From: a virus | Strand: one strand, 5' to 3' | DNA length: 32,253 bases | Virus record (IMG/VR): IMGVR_UViG_3300023174_000439 | Span: 1 to 32,253 of that record | Shown: positions 16,398 to 28,300 of the stretch, in pieces | Numbering within the stretch: the first letter of the stretch is position 1 | How the letters are laid out: each line of letters begins with the position of its first letter | Notes under the pieces: generated by a model | What the model was told of the DNA's origin: nothing | Seen by the model: the letters and a program-made list of their open reading frames with translations, nothing else | Database searches by the model: none | Translations under genes and position numbers: made by a program

Positions 16398-19300
16398 TTA
16401 TTTACTTTTAAACAAACCTCTTGTTCTTGTAACTTCCGGAGCAGTCGAAAGTCCAATTAAACCATTATTAGTGTTTAATGTAAATTCTTTTGGAGAACCA
16501 AGTGATCTATTTTGATAATCATATATCTTACCCCAACTATAATTTCCATAATAACCATTTGTTGTTATTCCAGGATTTATCGTAAAATTAATTCCGGACC
16601 CTGTTGATGGATTGGGAAGAAATGTACAAGTAACAGTCACTATTCCTACTACAGACGAATTGATTGGTTTTTCTACTATATCGGCACGATATAATCCATC
16701 AATAAATGAAGTTGCAGTACCAACAACTTCCCAAGAAGTAGAATTCGTAGTTATTCCGGTTAAGGAATGTCCACACTGAACATTACTATTATATATTATG
16801 AAATAATCTCCTGCCGAAATTCCACTTGAATTTATATTATAACTATTAAGAGCAGAATACCCTATTCCTAATTGAGTATTATCATAAGATTCGGTTTTTA
16901 ATTTAATTTTTATTTTTGGTATAGTTGAACCGATACTAATGCTGGTATCGATACCCACTATAATACCAAAATCACCCTTTGCCTTGATTGATTCGATTTC
17001 TTCTATTTTTGTTTTTTCTGATTCAATTAATACTTTTGGTGGATTTGCTTGATTATATCCAAAACCGGGATTTGTAATTATGATAGAAGTTACAATTCCA
17101 GATTTTGCATCTGAAATTGCTGATGCAAAATTATAAACAGGAACAGAATAAATTGAAGTGGCCCCAGATCCAACAGAAATGTATCTATCTTCAACAATTG
17201 AATAATTAATATCTTTTAATACATTTGATTGATTTGTGGATCTCTGAGTCCAATTTTGAAGATTGAATGAATAATATAATATCCCATTTGAATTTAATAA
17301 TGTATATAAGTTGTAATATGAATTATAATGTATATTTGTAAAATTACCAGAAATATTGGGAGCAATCTGCACCCAACTAGTTCCATTGGTAGAAGTTCTA
17401 ATTTCGGAATTGTTACCAACAGTTATAAATTGAGATCCAGTCCAAATAACTTTATTTAAATTTTCTCCTGTAATATTATTAGAACTCCAAAATGTTCCTA
17501 CATCACTTGTAATAACTGTTCCATTATTTCCAACTGCAACAATAATATTTCCTATAGAAATTGATTTTAAATCATCAATTGTATTTGATGGTTTTTTAAC
17601 AAATTCTGTACTACCAAATCCAACTGCAGAAAAAATTGCACCACCACAACCAACAGAAATCCATTTATCTATAGATGATGAATATTTAATGTCGGTCAAT
17701 GATGAAATATAATTACTTAATGATCTAGTTACAATACCAAATTGAGAAGTTTCTTCGTATTTATTGTATTCGGTCCAAGAAGATATCGTTACACCAAATC
17801 CAATAGATCTTACAATTTTACCTTGTTCCCCAACAGCAATATAATAATTTGTAGAACCCAACCCAACAGAATTGAAGGAAATTGTTCTACCATACCCAAT
17901 ATTTGTTATTGTATTGAATGATGTTCCATTTGTTGTAATTGCCACTATTCCACTTTGTCCAACAGACACTATAGGATTTCCAATAGTAAATGATAATAAT
18001 GAGGTATTTGTCGATAATCCACTCGTAGGCAACCAATTTAATATTGGATCTTTACTTTCAACTGATATTGTTGATATTGAAACTTTTGGAGAAATTGTCG
18101 ATGCATATCCAATACCTCCAGTAGAAATTGCAATAGAAGATATTGTATTTGCAATTGATACAACTGCTGTTGCAATTCCTGCTTCTGTGTCTTTATTTTC
18201 AATTATTAATACATTTCTGTCTGCTTCTTCTATTAAATCAATATCAGTAAATAAAGGATATGCATTATTTACATATATTGACGTATCTGTAGCACTTAAG
18301 TTTGTAATAATTCTAGTTGTGGGTCTAATCGTTGATATTAAACTTGGTCTTGCTTTAGAAACTAAAGAACCAAGAATAACTCTATCTTCTGTTTGTTTTG
18401 TCCATTTTAATGGTCTAAATTTATCCGGATTTATATTGATCCCAATACTATCATAATTATAAGTATCAAGTTGATCTGATGCAACAATTTTTTTAACTAC
18501 TCTTTCAAATTGTTCTCTATCTAAATTATCGTAAATATTTTCTCCAATTTGAACAATATCCCCCTCTTTAATTGTTTTTGGTGGAATAATTGTTTCAACA
18601 TCTAAAGAAGAACCTTTGTAAAATACAACAGAACATTTTGAGTTTATTTTTGGTGGTTCATTAAAAACTATTCTAGAACCAGAAAATGTGTAAGATTCTC
18701 CTGGTACTTGAAGTATATCATTCAAGAATATAAAGATATTATTTTGTAATATAATATCAGACCCAAAATTCTTTTTCAAATCAACTATTTCAGTATTTCC
18801 ACTACTAGTTTGTGTTAATGTAAATTTTTTGCGAGATTCATTAAAATATTGAGAAAAATCATCAAAATAAATAAATTGTCCAGGATAAAAACCACTAAAT
18901 TTATCTGTTAGAGTTTCTGTCACTGTAAGTTTAAACTCTTGAAATCCTGCACCAATCGTTGGATTTGTAGTTAATCCAACTACTTTAAGAATATCTCCAA
19001 CTTTATACCCAACACCAGGATTGTCCAAATTAAAACCAATAACACTTGAACCAGATCCAACTTGAATTGATACTTTTGCATCAGTTCCAACTCCAGATGA
19101 ACCACTAGTATACGCAACACCAAGATTGCTGTATGCAAGAGGTAAGTCGATATTTACATATACTGGTGAAGATGAGGTATATCCAATTCCGCCATTAATG
19201 ATTGAAAGTGACGACAATGTACCACCAACACCAACATTAGCCGTTATAGACGCACCAGAACCAACATTAGACGTAATACTGATGCTTGGAGGTGTTCTAT

Positions 19301-22300
19301 AACCACTACCACCACCTTTTATGGTAATTGAGGTAATTGTCCCTGCAGATGAAACTGATGCTGTTGCTGCTGCTCCAATTAATGGTTGATAACCAAATCC
19401 AGTTGTAATTGCAACATTTACGATTTTTCCAGCATTTGGGATACCAGTTAAAAATTTAATAGTATTATTTCCGGGTGTATCAATTGAATAATCTACTTCT
19501 GGACCTTGGAAAACATTGTTTATAAGTATAATCGGATTATTGTTAATGTCTGTAGAACTATTTGTGTCTGTATACAATCCAACAACACTATTTCCATTTG
19601 ATTTTAAATTAAATTGTGTTGCTGCAATTCCAGTAAAATTAGTAGAAATATCATCTAAAATTAAATTTTTATCATTTGGACTTGAAGAATCAAATGCCCT
19701 AGAGAATGCTCTACCAGAGAAGAAAGATGATACTTTAAATTGAGGGTCCGTTGATGCTATTGCTGGTCCATATGGTGGAGTAGAAAAATATATTACATCA
19801 TCTATGATATTAAAATCACCAGTATGAACAGTAACCGCAGAACCTATTGTGTGCCCAGCAGCAACTGTTCCCATAAATGAACGAGTAACATCTATTTTAT
19901 TTGTAGATCCAATACCAACAGAAATGATTTTTAAAAATTCATTGTTAATTTTTAAAATGTCTGATCCTGATATAGAATTAATACCAGAAGAAATGTATAT
20001 TGCGGTTGATCCAATACCGATTGATGTAGAAAGACCTATTGTAATATTTTTTCGATGAACTGCACTTTGGATTATATTATCTATAGAAATAATTACATTT
20101 TCATTTGGATTTTTAAAACTAAATGATTGAGTTCCAGAACCATATGAAACTAAATTAAAAGGAGTCGAAATTGTTGTAGATAATCCACAAAGTTGAAAAT
20201 TATTTACGTCAATTTTACGAACAAAAACATTTGATGGTAGTTTTTTAGTTCCCAGTAATGTCGGAGAAAGATAAACATTATCTGCAGGTGTAGATCCACC
20301 AATATAAGTTCCAGCAATTGATATTTGGTCAGTTGATGCATAACCAGAACCACCATTCACTACAGACACTAAACTAATATCTCGATTTGCATTTCTGAAT
20401 ACATTAAAAATCGCACCTGTACCTATTCCACTAGAAGAAGAAGGCACATTATTGTAAGTCGCATTTGCAGATCCGGATCTGGTAGATGATAGTTTAGATA
20501 TTGTAAAATACAGATTATTGGTGGGTGTTGCCCCACCCATATATGTTCCAGCAATTGAAATTTTTTGCCCTACAGAATATCCACTTCCACCATCAATTAA
20601 CTGTATTGATGTACTTAATGGTATTCCAGTACCACCATTGTAAGTGATAAGAACTTGAAATAGTGCTCCTGTACCAATTCCAGTATTTACTTGTCCGGGA
20701 ATAGGATTACCAAATCCAAAATATTGAATAACAGGACCAGGGGGAGATATAGTAGTGCTAATTCCAGTAACAATTCCAGTATATGGGACATAATTATTAT
20801 ATCCATTTTCATATATTGCACTTCCTATTCCTGCTCCCACATTTATTAGTATATCAAGAGTTCCCGTTGCATATGATGTGGTAGCAATGCCTATAGTTGT
20901 CCCAACTCCAGAATTGTAAATTATTTCTTGCCCAGATTGAAATCCATGATTTGGGATAATAAATTTATCATTTGATAAATCGACAATTGTACTAGCAGAT
21001 CCAACAAATTCTCTATAAAATAATGAATTTTCCGAACTTTTAAGTTTAAATGAAGACAAACCAACGATTGTTCCTCCAATTGTGCTAGTAATTCCTGTAA
21101 ATTGTGAACTAATATCATCAATTAATGAAACTTTATTGGTCTTATTTAATATAAAAGTCCTCAAAGCAGTTCCTTCTGGGAAATAAATCCTTTCTACGGA
21201 TTCGTCATCTAAAACATCTTCTTCATATACCATCGAAAAATTATGTTTTGTATATAAAGAATCAAAGCTATCCATATTTACAAGTAATGTTGTTTCCGAT
21301 GATGCAACAGAAACTTTCATATTTGTAGATTTAGCAATTCCAAGATTAACTGGACCACTGGTGGGTATTCCAATTATATTTAAATCTGAAAATTCTTTAA
21401 ATCCAGATGGGTGTATAATTGATTTTATAGATTCTTTCCAAGTTGAGTATGGTATTTCGCTTTTAATTGAATATGAGAATTTTTGATAATAATTATTATC
21501 TGATATTCTTTGCTGATAATCGTTCAAAAAACCAACTTTGTCTCCAAAATTATTAATTTTGTCTCTAGAAACTCCTAAAGATGCAGAAAGATTAAATATA
21601 GATACAAATTTTACTACTCCATTTAATTTTGAATTTTCCCCATAAAGTTTATCACCAACATTTAACACTCCTTTAGCGTTTATTAATCTTAATTGATTTA
21701 TGTCATTATCCCAACCATCTTCCATTACTTGTGCTGAAAAATTAGTAGATGATACTTTTTCTCCAGAAAAATATTGGGCATCATCAATTATATTCATTTT
21801 AAATTCAGCCATATCTTTTTTATTGACAACATAACCAAGAGTAAAATCTGAATTATATTCACCAAATGAATTTGTTTGCAAACCATTCATATTATAGTTT
21901 ATAGTTCTATTTGTTGTGTTTATTCCTGTTACTGTAAAAAAGTTATACCCATAATCTTTTGAATTAAAATTAGCAGAAGATGCAGATCCTACAGTCAATC
22001 TACATTTTTCAATAAAAATATTATCACCTACTACAAATGGAAATTCTGTTATTGTTGACCCATATCCAATTGCGATTGGTTCAAATAAAATAGGATCATT
22101 TACTAATTCTATTGTTCCATTTCCTGTGATATGATTTGCATATATTTGATCAATTTCATATCCATTTGAATTATTGTATGGAACAATTCTGAGCGGATCT
22201 TTCAAATTAAAAACATTTTTTACTATTTTTACATCAATTACAGACCCACCTTGAATTTTAGATGTCAATTCTAATTGATCATTTCCAATAACTTTTAATC

Positions 22301-25300
22301 TTGGTGATGTATTATAATTTTTTCCTCCTGTCAAAATACCAATAGATTCTACTCTAGATATTTCTTTAATAATGCAAATAGCAGGAACACTCAATTGTGG
22401 CAGTATAGTAGGATCTGTTGGATAATCAAATCCATCTTTAATTCTATCAAATGATAATATTTTACCAATTTCGGATGAAACTGAATACAATATTGCATTT
22501 TTTCCAGAAGAAGATTTGATATAATCTACAGATGGAAGAATCGAATACGATTTTCCTTTTGAATTAATTCTAATTTGTGATATTTGTCCAGTTGTGTTTT
22601 TTGAATTTGTATCATAAAAAACTGAAGAAATTCCTGATACCTGAGTGTATTCTGTATATTCTGGTTTTTTATTTAAATTAAATTTAAAAGAATTGGTTCC
22701 AATACCAATAATAGATTGTTCATTTGATAAATTGCTTGGCAGAATGTCAATTCGATTAAAACCAAAAACTTCTTTATCCGTAGATAATTGATTTTTTTCT
22801 ACATCATTGGATGACGTAATAAAATTATAGTAAAGATTTGCAGGAATTGATCTATCATTAGTTTGTAGTGTTATATTTGTAGATGTTCTTTGAATTGCAA
22901 ATTGATTTGTTTCTTTTTTATCAATTTCAAACTGTTTTTTGAAATCTTGATCTATATAAAATCTTAAATCAATATCCAATAATGTTGGATCGGATATATC
23001 AAATACTATTATATTTCCTTTTGAAAATGATAGTGGTGGATTTATAAGAGCAATATTTTGAGTACCAATTCCAGCATTAGAAAATGATATCCCCAATCCA
23101 ATAGTCACGTCATAAGAATATTTACAAAGTTGTATTTTATCTGGGTGTTCTTTTAACACATAATAAACTGATTCATTTTCTAAACCACCAATAGCAGTAG
23201 TTCCAGAATAATAAACAATTTTATCTCCATTTTTTAATATATTAGAACCAATATCAATTGTTGATGTAGAACCAATAGAAACTTTTGATGTAGAAAAACC
23301 TATAAGATCGGTTGTAATTTTTCTATTTTTTTTATCAAATCTAAAAGATACATTTTCTGTTCTTGATGGTATAATTGTAAATTTAATTTTATCTCCATCA
23401 ATTAAATTGTGAGGTTCTGAAGTAGTCACAATTCCAGAATAATTTTCAACTCTTGCAGTTACTGTTTGATATGTAGTTCGAATTGAATGAGAATAACCAA
23501 TATTTGAATTGTAAGTAAAATATAAAGAATTTAAAGTACTCCCAATTCCAACTGAAGTAGTAAAACCTAATGTAGATATTCCCAGATAATTATTTCCAAA
23601 ATTTACAGCATATATTGTTTGATTCTGCGTTAAACCAAATGCAAAAGAAGGATTGTTGTCATATACACTCAATCCCATACCAGCAGCAGAATAATTATAA
23701 ATTAATTGTTGTCCAGTATAAAATTTATGATTTGGAATATAAATTGATTTTGATGGGACAAATTTATTTACGGTAGTGCTTGTTCCAATACCAACAACCG
23801 AATAATTAGTTCCAGTAATTCCAAATCCAACACTATTTGTTGGATCAAAATATATCATTTCATTTTCTGGCAAAAATGATGAAATTGGATTAATTTCAGT
23901 AAATTGAAACTTTTTGGGAAGTAATCTTACACTTTCAATTCCTGCAGTATGAATTCCACCAGAAGAAGATCTATTGACCAATAACTGTGATGTTTCTGGT
24001 ATGATATTTGTAATGGTTAATATTTCTGTTCCAATTTGAATTGAATCGTTAACTTCAAAACCAAAAATATCTGTGACATTTATATTTGTAGAAATTCCAG
24101 TAACACCAACGTTTTGTAAACTAGTCGTCAATCCAGTTACTTTTTGATTTACAATTATAGTTTTTGTGCCTTCAAGTTGATGTAGGAATATTGTCGATAT
24201 TCCTGAAATGATTATTTTATCATTAGATATCAAATTATGTACTGATGAAGTAATTCCTATAATATTATTACCTTTAGTCGTAAATATAACGTCATTGAAA
24301 GTAGATACCCCAACAATCATATTTGATATTGTTTTACCATTTACTCTACCAATTTCTGCACTTATTCCTGTTCCTTCTTTTGCTTTTTTAAAATTTATAA
24401 TATCATTTACACGATAGTCTTCACCCAAAGAATCAATTACAATAGATGTAATTCCGGATTTTTTAATTTGCTTTACTATAAAATCTTGTTTTAAATTTGA
24501 AATATTTTTATTTAAAGCATCGTACCCAGAATTTTCAGAATCTAAAAAATAATTTCCGAAATTTCTTATTAAATTAAGATTTTTAAAATCTAATTTTTGA
24601 GAAAAATTTGGATTAAAATTTTCAATAACTGGCGTATCTTTAAAATATTTTCCAATTACATATGGATATTTTGGAATTAGATTTCCTGTAACTAAATCAT
24701 GAGTTGCAAAGTAAGCATATGTTCCATATGGATACTCCGGAGTTATACAAAATCTTCCATTATATTGATCCAAATCTCCAGAATTATTAAACTTATAATC
24801 GTTTACAAAAAAACCAATCTCAAAAGAATTTGGTCTTAACGAAGAAGAAATAATTGGATCTTCTATATAACTAGAATTAATTAATTTAATACTAGTATCA
24901 GTTAAACTTGCATATCCATATGGTCCATAAATCGGATTTCCATCATAAGACCATCCAATAATTGGACTATGCGAAGTGTCAATTCCAACTTCAGTATTAT
25001 TATCGTTAATATTATCACCGATATTTTTTCTTAATTTTTTTGGTAGATAAAAATTAATTATTTTCAACTGAAGAGATTGATCAATGCTTGGATATGTTAT
25101 TGTTTCATCATCCCCACCATAAGATGATATTATATCTTTATTTTTTTTAATTTGATTAATTTTCCACTCAAATACATTTGCAATAAATTGCAAATCTTTT
25201 CCTCTTCTAATTGCCTCTATTGTGGTATTTGATTTTTTATATCCAACTCCACCATCAATTATTACAAATGATGTAATTTTTCCATTTGCAATAAGAGGTT

Positions 25301-28300
25301 GGATATTGGCATACTTTCCATCTCCAGAAATTATTATTTCAGTTCCATTATCGTATCCATTTCCAGAAAAAATAATTTGAATGTCAGTAATTGAACCATT
25401 TATAATAACAGGTTTCAATAAAGCAGAAGTGATCGGTATTAAATCCACATTGGGTCTTCTGTGGAAATTAATAATATCAGAAGAACCATAAGAACTACCA
25501 CCATCTTCAATATAAACACTTTCGGCACTTCCAAGTACTATTGGAGTCAATACTGGCGATACAATTGATGTTGAACCTATTCCAGGTATAGATTCAACTT
25601 GAATATTAATCGGAGGATATGCAAACGTATGTGTACCAACTCCTAAAGAATTAAATTTAATATATTTTTTATTAATATAATTTAAATTGGTTGATGTAGT
25701 TCCAATACCTGCATCAGATAATTTAAATTTATCTTGATCGATAACTGTAATATAGTATTCAATATTGGTAGATAATCCAGATATTGAAGTACCGGTGTTG
25801 GAATATTTAATAAAATCTCCATTTCTAAATCCATGATTTTTGGCAAAAATATAATCATCAAATGTGCTAATTCCAGAAATTTGATAATCTAAAGATGGGT
25901 ATGAAATAGAAGATACTTTAACTAATCTATTTGAATATCCGGAACCTGAATTTTTGACATAAATTTTATTAATAGTTTTTTTACTGTTAAGAGTTCTAAA
26001 TTCATGAAATCCGGAACTTATTCCGGTAATATTAATAGTATTAATTCCTGATAAAACATCTGATCTATTTTTGTGTAATTTAATTTGTTTTGAATTTATA
26101 ATATTTACAAAATAATTTGATTTATCATTTAATCCAGGGAGAACCGAATTTCCATTTGAATAATATGTGACTTCTTCATAATTATCAAAATTATGATTAT
26201 CTATAAATGATATGGTTTCTGTAGATGTATTAATTGCTGTTAAATCTGCTTTAAATTTTGCAATAATTCTTGTTTTTACTAAATTGGATTCTAATACTGC
26301 ACCAGAACCATTTCCACCAATTAAAGTTATTTTTGGTTTTCTATCATAACCAATTCCTGGGGAATTTATTTTTACTTCTTTTAATGATCCAGAAAGAATT
26401 AAATTTGCTTTACATCCAGATCCAATAGAATCACTAATAATTAAATCTGAAGAATTTATCACATCATAATCTTTTCCTGGATTTGTTATTTGAATTGAAT
26501 CTATTTTTCCGTAATAAATATTTTCATCAAATAAAGTTGGTGAAAATAATTCCACACCATTAACTAACAATCCAATATTTCTATTAAATGTAGTTCGATC
26601 ATTTTCGTTATCAAAATAATTAATATTTTCAGTTAAATTGAATTTTCTTAATATTTTTTGATCTTTAATTGTTTTATTTTCATAACCAAGTTTGAAAATA
26701 AAATCATTAGAAACTCCAGAATATAAATTAATATATTCTTCGGCAAATAAATTAGTATTACTATATGCCAGTGATATGGAATTATTATTAATTTTTTTTA
26801 CAAAATAAATTCCAGTTTCAATTCCGGCAGAAGTTTTTGAATCATAATAAATTTTATCTCCAGATAATAAATTATGATTAGATATTTCCAAAATTGTAGT
26901 TGATCCTGTTCCTGTAGTGATAACATTTCTTTTTGTATTTGTAGACGTAATTGTATAATTGGGAAAACCAGAAGTAGTCACGTATAAATATTTTCCCTCA
27001 TTATCAATATAAGTATTTTGGACTCCTCCATTTATATTTGATATATCAGTAAAATTTGGAGAATCGGATTTAGTAATTTTTTTCTTAATTTTTATTATAT
27101 TTGAAATGTCTATATTCGATAATGATTCTATAATAATCGTGGTTGATGATTCGATAGTTATAACTATAGCATCAATATCTACATTTAATATATTAGAAAT
27201 ATAAATTTGATCATTTTTATAAAGTTTAACGTTGTCTTTTAATATTATTCTATAATTATTATTGCCAATTGATGTTATTCCACTTATATTATGATATGTT
27301 GGTATATTATAAATCCAACTATCAAAATTTGTATTTCCTGATAAGTTTTTTCCAAAAGAACTGAGTGATATTTTATCTCCAATTTTTAATCCAGAAGAAT
27401 TTTTAGTATCAATTTTATCAATTACACTAATAACTCTAAATTCGTTTAATGATGTATCTGATTGATCATATGCATATGCTAATTTTTTTTCATAAATAAA
27501 ATCTCCAAAATTTAAATTTTGACTAATGCCAGAAACATTTAAAAATTGAGTGCTTGTTTTGTCTGTATAATTTAAAGTTAATTCGGTTAAATTTGATTTT
27601 TGGGCAATAATTGTTCCTGATTGTGCAAATCCAACTGTAGAATCAACAGTAATTGTATTATTTGATGCAGGAACAGTTTCAATTACTTTAGTAGATCCTG
27701 TAATTTCAAAATCACCAGTAAAAGAGGTAGAATCTAAAGATATTTCATAAAAATCTTTACCTTGTATTGGTCTATATTCAATATTATAGATAGAGGCAGA
27801 AACTGTACCAATTCCACTTATAAATTGATTTAATGTTGTTCCTTTTAATGAAGTGATATTTTTTCCAGAAATTTTTTCAACTAAAATGTTTTTTGTTACA
27901 AAATAATTATTATCAGATGGCCTCAACATATATTCTTGAGGATTTATTGTTTCTATTTCTGTTCCATATAAAATTGAAAAAAGAATTTTAAAAGACTGTG
28001 CTGTTCCTTTTGAAGAATAAAAATCTTTTGCTCTTGATAAAATATTTTGTAAAGAAATTTCTGGAGTAAATTTTCTTTCCTCAAAACCAGGCAAAAACTG
28101 ATATTTAAATTTTTTAAATATTTCAAAAAAGAATATAAAATTTAAATTTTGCAAAGAACTTCCAGATGTATGCTCTGATGCTTCAGTAATTGAAAAATTT
28201 AAAAATTCTGGATTATTGTTTCTTTGTAAACTATCAATTCCACTAAATCCACGAATACAACCCAAAAATGAATTTGAAGTTTTTGAGGTATAAGTAATAA

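Noticed and set aside
17872-18456. A 194-aa plus-strand open frame opposite the giant gp7 gene, and other plus-strand frames
   Set aside because: All lie antisense to well-supported genes, are rich in Val/Ile/Leu as mirror images of Asn/Asp/Tyr-rich coding DNA, and lack convincing ribosome sites.
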